A DNA stretch of 64,000 nt from positions 186,001 through 250,000 of the forward strand of contig CAJVGD010000020.1 of assembly GCA_910890315.1 (NCBI GenBank), in the 5' to 3' direction. Shown here piece after piece: positions 35,285-48,399 of the stretch. The notes beneath the pieces were generated by a model. The model was not told the origin of the DNA. It worked only from the letters and a program-made list of their open reading frames with translations, and made no database searches. The stretch is from Serendipita indica DSM 11827 (Eukaryota > Basidiomycota > Agaricomycetes > Sebacinales > Serendipitaceae). A program made the position numbers and the translations under genes. Within the stretch, counting starts at the first letter, position 1. Every line of letters starts with the position of its first letter.

Positions 35285-38200
35285 ATGAGCGAACAGCCTA
35301 CACCTCAAAGTGAAGCAGAACGAGTAAGTACACATGAAAGCCGTTGAGAAGACGCGGTTGTTAACCCTGCGATTGCGTATGCATTTCTGTTCCGCCATTG
35401 CCGCTGGATGCTATTCTCTCTAGATCAGAAATAAACGCCTCGCGAGACTAGGTGGAGGTACAGGAAACACCTCTTCTACGTCAAATCCATCATCCCCGCC
35501 TGCTGAACCTACGGCGCCTGCGCCTAATCCATCTACATCCACTGCAGCGCCGAAGAGTGTTTCGCCCAAGGCGAACACTACTGCAAGCCCCACCCAAGCC
35601 TCGAAGTCTTCTTCTCTTCCTGGGTCTTCAAGCACTGGCCGAGTTACACCCTCACGAATCACCATTACAAAACCGATTGCCCAAGAAACTCATGCATCCA
35701 ATTCTGTACCAAAACCTAAACATTCAAATGTTCCCTTCTCGTTTGCTAGATGGGAGGAGGACACCGTAGAGATAGTCTTTGGTGTAGCATTGGATGTAGG
35801 TTCGGTTCCATTCTCGAGTTCAGTCTTCAGTTCACTAACGATTCTGGATGGCACATTCATGTGTAGAAAGACATTGCCCAGCGAAAGCGACTTGTTTGGC
35901 TCAAGGAGTTGTCACAGGAATTGATATCCGAGACACCCGGTAGGACTTGACCGTGACACAGATGAACATGGACTGATCAACCCCTAGAATCACCTCGACC
36001 ACTGCGCTGCAAAGGGGACCATGCGGACCAGATACTCATTGGAAGACTTGAACTCGATCCTCAGAGGATGAGGTGGGTATCTTGCAAAGGCTCAAACAAC
36101 GATTAAAATCATCTTTTAGTGATGATCCAGAGCAAATCTCGATCATGTCATCCATTCCCCCGGAGCAAACCTGTTTCGAGTATCTGGTGGGTTGCTGGAA
36201 AAGGCTTATTGGACAGCGTGCGGCCGTGATCAAGCGAGCTCCACCTGAAAAGGTGCGCTAATCCTTGGGTTCAATAACAATCTGACAACGATATGCTCAG
36301 GACCTAGAGAAAGCCATTGCCTTGATCGAGAAGCTTCGAGAGCTCATCATAAGCTACTGCGGATTGACAATGCAAGATCCTAGCATGTTTCCCCAACCAA
36401 ATACGACGTAGGTACTCTCATCAACGCTTTTCATCCACTCATCTTCCGCAAGGAAACCCCTAGGTGGCGCAGAGCTTTTACCTCCGCTGTTTGCATTGGC
36501 ATCTGCCAACTCTGTCTTCTCTGCAACATCTCCGATGGCTCAAGATCTAATACTCGATCCCTCGTCAGAGCTACAGCCTTTCCTGAGCGATTTGGCAAAA
36601 CGCTTCCATCAAGATGGATTAGAAGAGGTTCTTGGAGGCGTAGTTCGCTCTGTCGCATTCAGTCCCCATTTGGCTGTGGGAATGGTAAGCAGCTCGGGAC
36701 TTATAAGATTGTAACCATCTCACTCAGTTTAGGTGCACACGACGGCTACTCTTTCATCCACCGCTGTTAATCCGACCTCCTGGAGGTCAGCAGTAGCAGC
36801 ACTTGAATGTCTGTTTTCGATCAAGCCCATTGCTGCAATGATTACCACGTTACCTCAGTGGAATCCAGATATTTGGAATCAAGAGACACGCACAGGTAAG
36901 GATCATGTGCTTACTTTCATACCTCTTTCTCATCCTGGCCAGGGGTAAAGAATGGTAGCGACCATGAGAAGAGCAGCATTCTCGGTATGGTCATGAGGCT
37001 AGGGATCTTTGCTCGCGATTGGGTAAGACCGCTTATTACTACTCATGTCGTCGCTTAACAACTCTGAAGCCAGCGGTCTTGGTTTCCTATTACAAGGATT
37101 TCGATCAGATGCCTCCGAGGGATAAGCAAGCCTCGGATATCTCGCTTAAAGCGAGTCTCACATCCCTTCGGGTACGAGACACCTTTTCTCTGTTTCAATA
37201 ATCTCACTCTGTTCTATAGACGTCTCTTTATAATATGGTCAACTCTATTGTTCGCGCTGGCCCTGCTCCACGAGAAGCCTTCCTGGCGTATGTAGGAAGA
37301 GTCGTCGCGTTGAACGGGAAAAGGGCAGCCATGCGGTTCAAATACGAGACACAGGCATCCGACTCGTTCATGCATAATCTCCATTATGTGCTCCTTCGGC
37401 TGGCGGATCCATTTATGATGGATTATCAACAACTGGACAAGATTGATCTTCGCTATTATGAAAGATCACGGCGAATCGTCCTCAAAGACCAGACTCGCAT
37501 CAATGCTACACCCCCTGAAATCGAGGAATGGGAGAAGGGTGCTGACGCGGGTGGTCCGACTCCCAACTTTGTCTCCGACGTTTTCTACCTCCTCACAGCT
37601 GTGAACCATCTGAGTACTGGGCCGATCTCCAACTATATCTCCGCTATCGCGAGGCACGTACGGGATATTGAGAAGGAGCTAGAGGTCATGGAAAGGGACG
37701 AAAGTTGGAGGGGTGTAAGTTGTTCCAATCTTCTCTTTATCGTGCCTCACTACGGACAGGGACCGGCTCAGCAGCAAGTGGAGGCAGCATTGAAGCGTGG
37801 CAAGGTATGAGGGATGGCTATTGGACTACGTAACTCTGACAAGGAACAGGAAGAGATTTCAAAGATGCATGCTCTCATGGAGAGCATGTATGTCGCCATT
37901 CTGGACGACGAGTTCACCTCGAAATCTGTTGGGTTTTCCTGTTTCGTGTCCGTCTGGCTTCTTCGGATGGTCGATCCCTCCAAACAGCACCCAAAGGTCA
38001 CCATCAGGTACGTCGAATGTGCCATGCACTCGAATTTGCTGACCTATGTCACAGCCTTCCTTTGCCACAGGAAGTTCCCCTCGTCTTCAAAGTCCAACCC
38101 GAATATGCTTTTGATGATATTGTCGAGTTCTGGGACTTGATGATGAAGTACAAACCCACAGTTTTTACCGCGTTTGGACAAAAGGAGATTATCGACTTTG

Positions 38201-39708
38201 CTATCGCGTTCTTGACGTCGACCTGGTATATCACCAACCCGTATCTCAAGTCGAAATTAGTGGCTGTTCTAGCCATTGGCGTTCGACCATTCCGACAGCA
38301 TACAGCCGGCATTCTAGGGAACGCTCTGTGTTCCCATCCGCTCAGCTTGAAGCACCTCATGATGTGTTTGATGAGCTTCTACGTTGGTACGTGACTACCG
38401 ATCCGCGCTAATGCATACTAATGGACTCTAAGAATGTGAAAAGACCGGCACACACACCCAATTCTATGACAAATTCCGTGAGTGATACTCGATCTGATGT
38501 CAACCCCAACTAAGACCCCTTTAGAGATCAGGCGAGTCAGCAAGGACCATGAGGAGATGGACTCTGAACTTTCTTTAGACGGGACATCGCAGAAGTTATG
38601 CAAAGTGTCTGGCGAGATAGCACCCATCGTGCTGTCATGGCAAACTTTACGAGGTATGTAAGTATACATGTGTTATGCGAGGCTGACACGATTTGCAGTA
38701 ACATGCAAGAGTTTGTCAAGTTTGCTAATCGCCTCATGAACGACGTGACTTTCATGCTGGACGAGCTGCTCACAAAGCTGGCAGAAATCAAGAAACTGCA
38801 GCTCGAAATGGCCAACAAGGAGGCCTGGGAGGCTCTCACTCAAGAGCAGCGAGAGGATAGGACGTCTAAGCTACGAGCCGCAGAAGGAATAGTCGAATCA
38901 TGGGTTATATACTCTCGCGAATTCCTTGCACTGCTCATCGAGTTCACGGATTCTTCAAAGGCGCCTTTCGTCTCGCCCGAGATTGTTGGACGACTTGCAG
39001 CTATGCTCAACTACGTCTTGGACCAACTTGCGGGCCCACGTGCTTCAGACTTGAAGACGAAAGACTTGGACAAGTATCGCTTTGATCCTCGAGAGATGCT
39101 CAGCAAAGTGTTGCAGATCTACATTAATCTCAGCGGAGAACCGGCCTTCGTACAAGCAGTTGCTGGGGAAGGGCGAAGCTATCGAAAGAGTCTATTCGAC
39201 CGAGCTCTCAAGATTGCTCGAGATAAGGTTCTCAAGAGCAGTGAGGAACTTGAAACCTTTGCAAAGTTTGCAGAGAACGTCGAGGCTACTCGTCTGGCGA
39301 TGGATGAGGAAGAGATTACCGACTATCCAGAAGAGTTCGAGGGTGAGCGCAATTGCTATTCTCCTACAATGTTTACTTACGACTACCATAGATCCTCTCA
39401 TGGCTACAATCATGAAAGATCCTGTCATTCTACCTTCATCAAAAACTGTTGTCGACATGTCGACCATAAAATCGCATCTTCTCTCAGACCCGACAGATCC
39501 GTTCAATCGGATGCCTCTCAAGATTGAAGATGTAATCCCGAGTACGTGATAAGGACAGGAGTAGGGATCTATGCTGACTATGGTTGTAGATACCGAGCTC
39601 AAGGCGCGCATTGACGCCTTCCTCTCAGAGAGGCGAAACAACATTGTCGAAGAGAGAATAAAATCTGCTGCGGATGAAAATCAGTCAAAGATGGATATAG
39701 CAGAGTAA
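35285..39708 (+). CDS. Ubiquitin conjugation factor E4 (U-box), Ufd2
   Basis: Ufd2, the U-box E4 ligase that lengthens ubiquitin chains on Cdc48-bound substrates. Start [13 protein letters not shown] is followed by a first intron and the basic [12 protein letters not shown] helix, a Ser/Pro linker, then [20 protein letters not shown]. The long helical core is complete through about fifteen exons (for example [19 protein letters not shown]-like loop, [34 protein letters not shown]-type helices, [18 protein letters not shown]). The C-terminal U-box reads [20 protein letters not shown] and [16 protein letters not shown], and the protein ends QSKMDIAE. No frame break was needed; length near 1,100 residues fits the family. 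Confidence 0.93.
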
Positions 39709-40133
39709 CGGGTCCTATATCTCTCCACCACCCAGATTTGCCTATGTGCTGAATAAATCGATTAACAACTACAGCTGCGGGCTGCTTTTTGCGACAAGAT
39801 TGATTGGATAACCCTCATTTATCACGCCGGTTGCTGATAGAGAGGGCGCAGTACTCCGTCTCTCGCGTCGCCCGTATAAGGCAACCAAACATACTAGGCA
39901 CGTAGACCCCTCTACCTCGGCTTGGTCGTGCGCATCCACAATCGACCTCTTTCATCGACTTGAGACACAACATTAACACTGGTATGTGATGATTATACTC
40001 TCCTTTATCGTCACTGGGCCTACTTCCGTGCATGCAACCGGCTGGTCTCGCTACGCTTTTCGTCACGGCCGTTGATTCTTATCGCTTATCGTGAATATAT
40101 AGTCATAATATAAAACTAGAAGACACATTAGTC
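39709..40133. other. Intergenic gap
   Basis: 425 bases with no gene recognised, between Ufd2 and the pseudogene that precedes Scc2. Confidence 0.35.
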
Positions 40134-40877
40134 ATGGATCATGACAAGAAGGGCGCCGATGACCTGCTGAATCCAGGCTCCCCGGGATCCCAGTTTAACG
40201 ACAGTATGACTCACCATATTGAATGATTTGGATATAACTAAATAACTTGGTATTGCGATTTCTCAGAGGACAGCTCAATCCAGCAAGGAAGCAACAGCCA
40301 GCCAATTTTGAAGGCACCCAAAACCTCCCTCGACACAAACCTGCCATGAGAGGACGACGAGATAGTAGAAGTGGTCTCTCAAGTGCAAAATCTTAGTCCC
40401 GGACAGCAAATACTCCTCATTGCTCCATGGGTTGTCCGGCCTCCTCGGAATATGGAAGAATGGTCAAAGGCCTTTCTCCTTCGACACTCCTCTCGGGATA
40501 TAAAGACATCAGCTTACTCCATGTTCTCCGAGTATGCACAGGAGCAGTTCGACGAGCTTGGGATGGGCGACGCTCCCCCAGATCTTTGGTGGTCCGTGCC
40601 TTTGTAATATCAACGCATATGGATGATATGGTCCCAACTCGCGCGTTTTGATGTCGCAAGAGACTTGGAAGGATGGTCGCTGAGTGACTACAAGGTATGC
40701 ATCTCTCGAATAAGCCTCAACCGTGACTTAGCCATCTCTTCCTCGTTTATACAGGAGTATTTCCCGCCAAATACCATGGAAGACACAAAGTCGAGGGCCC
40801 CTCATGGCCCAAAGGAAGCGACCGCTTATCCACGAGAGAGAATTCCAGTCTATGCCGGAGGAGCCCGATGGGCGTGA
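40134..40877 (+). pseudogene. Decayed gene of unknown family
   Basis: One reading frame carries a coherent protein: MDHDKKGADDLLNPGSPGSQ, an intron, SQPILKAPKTSLDTNL, then EDDEIVEVVSQVQNLSPGQQ, PWVVRPPRNMEEWSKAFLLR, MFSEYAQEQFDELGMGDAPP, WMIWSQLARFDVARDLEGWS, a second intron and EYFPPNTMED. Two stops lie in this frame, TGA at 40347-40349 and TAA at 40605-40607, and neither can be removed by a GT-AG intron. The introns themselves look intact, so decay is recent or the gene is expressed only in part. The Trp-rich acidic middle resembles lineage-specific proteins I cannot name. Confidence 0.5.
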
Positions 40878-40993
40878 ACGAATAGTCTCAACAGTGTATT
40901 CATGCATATTATACTCCCAATACGCCTCTGTCAAGATGCCATTCCACACCTTGTACCCGTCTCGCTTCCACAAGTTTGAACCCCGCCTCGACC

Positions 40994-43900
40994 ATGAACG
41001 GCCAAAGTAACAATGCCAATGGCTGGCACCGTCCACAAGAAGTCAGGAATAATGATCCTCGTGCACTGTTATCTACCTACCCCATCGCCAGTGTCACGCC
41101 CGTCATGCAGCGTAAGTCATTTGCCACTGGTCTCCACGTCCATCACCAAACTATAAAAATATGCTGAATTATTTGTCATTTTATCTCTAGCTGGCATGCA
41201 TTTGAGTACTCTGACGCAGCTCGCTCCAGTCCCAACATATATGCAGCCGCATCTCGTACCAGGCTTTGTCCCTGACGCGTTTAATACGAGAAATTCGCGT
41301 CCACAAGACCATCTATCAAGATTATCCTCGACTTCGGTGCCCACAAACGGCCACGAGAGGGCGTACTGGGACGCAAATCAACAACAGGCCGTGAGACTGA
41401 TCAACCCTCCCATGCAACATGTCCAGCAGTCAGTGATATCATGTTATTTTAGCTTCAACTGACTAGTAATTGCCCTGGTGTGTTGCCCTTCTCGACTCCT
41501 TCACAGTGCTTCAAATTCCGCCCAATATCAAATGCCTACTCCCCCTCAGTATCATCCGATGCATCAAAGCAGGAATATTTATGCACCTCAGCACCCCCCG
41601 AACGCGTTTGTTCACTCTATACTCCCGTCCGGTCCATATGCGCCGCGTGAAGCCCCTTTATACGCTCAAGCCGCTCTCCATCCTCCCAGATATGCTCCAC
41701 CGGAGGATTCGCCAAGATTCTTTAGCGAATTTCTGCAACAAAAGTCTCACGAAATGCGAGAATCCAAAGCACGCTCCTACCCAACAAATCCACCGTCATC
41801 CTACCCTCCCCAGAATAGTCAATCAACCTATAACTCCATGCCCTTATCTAGAATGCTTAGCCAAACACCGCAAAAGAGAAAGGCGGGCGAAGATCACCCC
41901 AACTCGCCTTCACTCAAGCGAGTGCATTCGTCGGATCAGATGAGTTGGAGTCCAGTCAAGCAGGCATCTCTTACGTCAAGTCCGGTTCCTCCCTCGGCGA
42001 ATACCAGTCATCCAAACCAGAAACCATATGTTGAAGTACCCCCTCCGGTGCCGTGGAGCGAGGCAAATGTCACTCCTCGACGACCAACCAAACGACCAGA
42101 CCAATTTCATACTCCCTCACCTAGTCCCAAACGTGGTAGTGAGCGTGATTGGCAACTAGCGTCAGATGACGAGGCCATGTCCTCACGTATTGTCCCGCCT
42201 TCTACTCAAAGCAGATTTGGTGGGGATGAACGCAGTCAGTCGCTTTTTTATCGGTATATCGCTCTCTTATGACTATTAATAGGCGCCCTGGACAGGCTAC
42301 TGTCCTTCATCGATGACATTTTTGAGGCCGAGGACAGTGTGCCGGCAGATGGTCCTGCTGAAGATTCTTACGAATCCACTGGTTTCTTCTCGAAGATGAC
42401 GACCGACTGGTCACGCCCAAATCTCAGTGTGGAATTCATTGCCAGGTTGGCCAAGATTGTGGACCAAGTGGCTCAACCAAAGCAACGGGCCCGTCGTGAT
42501 GCACTTTTTCACTCTCCCTCGGTCAACCGGTCTGAAGGTCTAAGTGGCGTTGACGTCCAATTGCTTTCAAGAATCATCAAAATCTTGGAGAGGAGCGTCG
42601 TCGCCGGAGAAGATGTCGAACCGTTTCCAGGTCCTACTGTCAAACTCGGCGGTCTCTCATCTGCTGATGGTAATGGGAAGAGTCCGTCCAAAGGGAAGAA
42701 GACAAAGCGAGCAAAGACGCCAGAGGGTAGGAAGACACGGAGCAAGTCGCGCACCCCAGTCGATCCTGATGATCCGACTGAGGTTGACATGAGCAAGGTG
42801 GAACGCGCGCTTCAATTAGCTTATGAATCCGTACTTGCTGCAGACGCTTGCTTTGCCATTCTCAGTGTCGAACAGCTTCCGAAGCAGGTGTGTTGTTATG
42901 CTATAGGCCGCCCTCATCACTAATATGTATAGCTCTACTCGGAAGAGCTCATTACCTCGTGCCTGAATACAGTCAAGAATCAGCTCACCAGGATAATCTA
43001 CCCGTTCTTGGAGGCGAACAGCGAAGTTCAAGGTGTGTTGAACTTGGGGATCGCGAATAGAAGCTGACTGGTATCCGAGATCAAATAAGCCAGTCACTGT
43101 TGCATATCGTCAAGCATTCGGACCAACAATCAAACGGATTACGGAGGGCAGTCTCCGAGATCTTTCAAACACTTGTATCCATCTTCCCACGCATCGACAG
43201 ACTTGTCAGTCTCTCTGGATTCGCTATGTCCGAGTCCATCACCATCCAGTCAGTTTTCATTGCAATTGGTCCATTCTTTGTTGCAGAACCTGCGATGGAT
43301 GGTCGTGGAGGGAAAGGTTCCGTGGTCATTTCGACTCTTGGAGGTGCTACATCTTTACGTGGCCTGAGACTTTCTGCTCTCTCCTTGATCCGCAGTGTAA
43401 GCTGGATCACTTGACTGTTTGCCAACGCTGACTGTGTTAGCTTTTTGCAAATAATGAAGATCAAAGACAGTGGATCGTGGAGGAGATCCTTACATCTTTG
43501 ATAAAACTTCCAGACCTAAAGCATAAAAGCGGGCAATTCCGGTACGGAATGTCACGTTCAGATACGTTCAGATACTAAAAGACAAAACTAGCCTCCGAGA
43601 CGGCAAATCGATACACACTGTCTCAGCCTTGTTATTTCAACTCGTTCAAACATCGCCACACCTACTGCGATTTGAATGTCACAACCTTGCCAAGAAGCGT
43701 CGATATGCTCCAGAGCAAGGCAAGGAGTTTGAGTTTAGCGAGATTGACCAAACAGTGCGCCAATCTTTGGGTGCCCAGTGTTTTACTCATCTTATGTTTA
43801 GGAGATTTCCGTCTATGCCAAAGGTTTGGACTCGGCACACAGAGTGGCACGAACCATTGTAGTTTTCCTCACTCAAAGGTAGGCTCATTCTTATTGAGTG

Positions 43901-46900
43901 TAAGAACAGGCTGATAGAGTGCAGGTCGGGAAAGACGAAAGCAGCCAAATCATCCAACGAAACTGAATACCGAGCAATTTTGGACAACTTAGTGGCGGAT
44001 TTATTGACGGTTCTTTATCTTCCTGAATGGCCCGCTGCTACACTGTTGCTTGGAGTGCTTACTCGTCTTTTTGTGAGCATTCGCTGTGGACACAAGGCCC
44101 ATCACTGACGTGGAAATAGGTTGCCTCGCTCGATGATGTCAAAACAAATGCGAGCCTAGACAATAGTGCAACTCGTGCGACGGCATTAGATCACTTGGGA
44201 ACTATTGCAGCGCGACTTCGGGCCGCTTCAATCTCGGCCTTGCGACAACAAGGCAAAGCTCCGTTGACTCCTTTGGAGGAGGTAATTTTCAGTCAGTTTC
44301 TCCGATTTGGACTCATGAAATGAATAGGCTGTGAAGGCAATGGATCTCGACAAGATATCAGCACTCATCCATGCACATGAGGAAATCTCAAGCTACCTCG
44401 CAAAAAAGGCTGCGGAGGATCAATCGTACTCGGTCAGTATTTCGGCTGATGTTGCAGAAGTAACCATGTTCTGACTGTTCTTAGAGTGCACAAGATCTTT
44501 CTGGGGCTGCGTGGGGTCACGAACTCGCCAATGCACTTACCACTTGTGACAAGACGATGCATCCCAATGGAGATGACGAATATGCACCAGACCTGCCCAA
44601 AGAGCTGCTGGAAGTGGTCAAAGTTCTCAAACGGGCACTCCTTGGAATATGGGTGGGATCCTCTGGTGACGTCTTCAGTGTTGGGTATGTCATTTCCCCT
44701 GTCTGGGTTGTAAATTCATGGTCATATCCAGGAATGATAACGACACTGTCAAAGCAGATGCACTCTCAGAACGCCTTGGAAGTCTATCATCGCTGAATAG
44801 TGCATTCGATCCCATCTTGAACGTCATTCTCGGATCACTGGATGCAGCCGCCGTGTTCATGAGAACGAAAGGTCTCAGAGCATTGGGTCAAATATTAGCC
44901 AGTGATGCGCTTGTTCTCAAAAAGGCACGATTGCTCACGCTCCCGTTGATCTACTGACGTACCTGCAGCCAAATGTGCGTGCTGCTATTGAGGAGCACCT
45001 TCTCGACAACTCGGCCGCTGTAAGAGATGCTGCGGTTGAGCTCATTGGGAAATACGTGCTCCAGCTACCTGAAGTAGCTAATGACTATTACGAGAAGATT
45101 GCCGATCGCATTTTGGTATGTACGAGTACTCCTTTCGATGGCATTCTCACAACTTGTAGGACACTGGTCTGGGTGTTCGGAAGCGAGTCATCAAGCTCCT
45201 CAAGGTCTTTTATCAATCTACAACTGAGATCGGTCGACGAGTGGATATCTCGGCAAGACTTGCAAATCGCATGCTCGACGAAGATGACGGTGTCAAGGTA
45301 CAGGGCAAACTGTATTCCCTTTCTGTTTAGAATAACGCTAATGTATAGGACCTCGCGATCAAAACTTTGGAAGAACTATGGTTTGGTGATGGAAGCCTTC
45401 CGCAGCCGACAAGTGAGGACGAAGAAAAACTTCAGCTCAAACCAACTGTCACAGTCATACTCGGTGTAGTGGCTCAACGCGATCGACATGGCAACGTCAG
45501 CGATTTCCTGCATCGGGTGAGATCAGCGAGATGCGTACTATGCCTTCTAACGAGCCATGCAGATTACTGTAGATCGTTCAGAGAAGGAGACTCAATGGCT
45601 CCACGACAAGTATATGAAGATCTGTGATGCGCTAATCGACACCTTGGTTGACGGTGAGAGTACAACAGGATTCGTAAGTTGCTTCCATTCTACTTGAGTT
45701 GTACTGAAACGTCTCAGAACGTCCTCTCATGTGTTCGGGCTGTACAAGTAATTGTCTCTGCTCAGCCTTCTGTTATCTCCAGTTCAAAGGCGATGACTCT
45801 ACTTCCTTATCTCAAGCATGCTACTACAGTAGGTTGCTACTATGGCTTAAACAGTCAACTGACGTCTGCAGTCCGAAGAACAACTGGTGGCAGACAGTCT
45901 CCTCCGCATATTCCGACACTGTATTCCAGCTATGAGCAAGAGCGCCATAAAGTTTGGACAGGAGCTTCAAGCGAATCTGCAATCTGTCATCGTCAAGCCG
46001 TCAGCAGCTGGAGGTCTACAGGTACGTCTGAACTGTTGATCTGGCTCCGTGCTCATAGAATACATTACAGACAATGCAAGAGGCAATCGCTTGCTTCTGC
46101 GTGGTTATCACGCATATCACGCAAGAGTTTAAGAGGGTTATAGGGCTTCTCAAGTCATGCCTTGGTTCGTGTTGTCGCTCTCTGTGTCACCTGCGCTGAA
46201 GTCATATAGCGAGATTAAAGGATGCCACGACCAAGTTCCAGGCGCAACCTGGAAACGCAACTCTGAATCGTCAGATTCAACTTTTGGCATGCATGGTCGC
46301 ACTCATTGGCGAACATTGTAACCTCGACTCTGTTCGAGAAACCCGGCCAGGTGCGTCTATTGGGTATTTCGCTCTAAACTCACCTCGTCCAGAACTCGCG
46401 GCTGAGATCCAGAGCATCTCAAAGGTACGATACTGCCTTGACTCCCGTCGTTATCTGACTCTGAGAAGGATTCGGTCAACGAGCATATTTACCATACTCT
46501 GGTCGACCTTTACTCCAAATTTGAAGATTCCTCTGTGCAGAATCGCATTCTCCAATGCCTTGGTGAGCTTTATGTCAACATTTTGCACACTTGTTGACTT
46601 CCGCTTAGGATTCTTATTCCGTGCATACCCTACGCTAATGACTGGCCCTCTGTCTGCCGACTTGATGGACCGAATCTTTGCCTCTGAGGATCAGGAGCTT
46701 CAAAGTAGACTTCTAAGAATTCTTCAAGACTTCTTAAACTCAGAATCCGCAAAGCACGCTGCTCAAGAGAAAGGTACATCGTAGTTGCTACCTCGAATGG
46801 TCCCTTACAATCTCTTAGCTGCACTAAAGAGTAATAAGAAAACAAACAAGACAGTCGACATGGACGCGTTTGTTGGAAACACCCAAGGTTTCGCGGAGTC

Positions 46901-48199
46901 TGGGTATGAAAACATATCAATCCATTGCCTGTTCTAAATATATGCAGTGTCAGCTCAGCCGTTGTCCAGCGATATCTTCCTCAGATCTTGGAAGCTGCTC
47001 TCGCAAAGAACGTGGTCGTGCAGAATGCTGCTGTTGACATCCTTGGATTCACGATCAAGCAAGGACTTGCACATCCTCTTCAGGCATGTTCACCTGTACG
47101 GCTCAACTTGATCTCATCAGCTCCATAGTGCCTACCGGTGATTATTGCTCTTGAGACATCAGAGAACCAGCAGTTGAATGGTAGAGCGAGCGCTCTTCAC
47201 ACCATTCTTCATTCGAAGCACGCTTCGCTTATCCACAGTCGCTATTTAGAATGTGCACAAGTTGCATTTCAGTATCAACAGAAGGTTAACGAAGGTGGAG
47301 CCGTTTGCGGTAATGAATGTCTCGAGGGATTCCATTTCTTGCTCACTTTGTATCAGGATTCCGCTATACGACGACCACTGCGGCTGTTCTCCACAAATGG
47401 TACTCGCTCGTCAAGGAAAAACGCCAGACACGAATGGATTTTATACGCACTATCACCAAATCATTTGACGTCGACTCGACAAAGCTGTCTTCCCGCCAAG
47501 AAGACGTCGACTTTGTGCGGTTTATCGTTGAGAACCTGTCCGCCTTTGATTACAAGACTCAGGAGGAGGTACTAGCTGTCATAAGAGCGGCAACTAACGT
47601 TCTCTCTGTTGCGGGTATGCAGATGATGGAGATACTTGCACCGTCGGATCTTATGAAGCAGCTTGAAGGAGGCATCCTCCCTCCAGCGGCAGAAGGTGAT
47701 CCCAGTGAACCCCTTCCTGTCCAAGGTAAGCACTGATCTCTTCATACTGAGCGTTACTGAAAAGAAATAGAACCCTTGAGCCGCAATTTTGAACCGTTTT
47801 CGATGGCAAGGGCGTCAATCATCTTGGCAATGCTCCTACTCCTCAAGGCACATCTCAAGGGCATGTATGGAATCAGTGAAGAGTATGTGGTCTTCCGCTC
47901 GTGGTATCATTCGTGACCGTGCACATAGAAAGTGCGCAAAGTGGGAACCTAACAAGAAATCGGCAATCGGCGACAAGGCTGCAGTGCGCAAAGTTGATCG
48001 GCCATTATATTGGGAAAAGCTACCGTTCGCCACGACGCCATTACAGACCGCAGAAGATGTCGAGACCCAGAAGCAGAGGGTGCGTTCGTCTGCTATACCT
48101 TACGCCCTTCTAATCCGAATATAGTTCGTGCAACTGTGGGAGGCAGATCCTGCGATTGCAGAGCCGGAAGACGACGTGATGATACTCGAGGTCGCTTAG
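40994..48199 (+). CDS. Sister chromatid cohesion loader Scc2/Mis4/NIPBL
   Basis: The HEAT-repeat subunit of the cohesin loader, acting in the nucleus with Scc4/Ssl3 to load cohesin on DNA. The ATG at 40994 has a good context. The first 400 residues are a Pro/Gln/Ser-rich disordered head ([33 protein letters not shown]). The conserved body starts [17 protein letters not shown] and includes [26 protein letters not shown]-like helices, [20 protein letters not shown] (the hallmark HEAT motif), [18 protein letters not shown] and the C-terminal Nipped-B block [15 protein letters not shown]. It ends [12 protein letters not shown]. More than twenty introns are needed and all frames join. One intron near 44924-44968 appears to start with GC, and another ends at TATCCGAG near 43079. 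Confidence 0.93.
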
Positions 48200-48399
48200 G
48201 ACAGGAACATCAACCTTTTTAGACGGACTACAAGTCGGTAGTTTTGGACGATGAATAAGTAGAGGCGTCTATTGGACAAAGAGTGTATTGTAGATGGAGC
48301 ACAAGGGGGCCTCGCTGCTGTACTGGTAGCGGCCAGGAGAATAGAAGCATATAGACGGTCGATGATACATTGTCCGTGAGCAACGTCTGACGTCTGTGT

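Noticed and set aside
43030-43085. Apparent frame break in Scc2 after LEANSEVQ
   Set aside because: Using the acceptor TATCCGAG gives [17 protein letters not shown] in frame.
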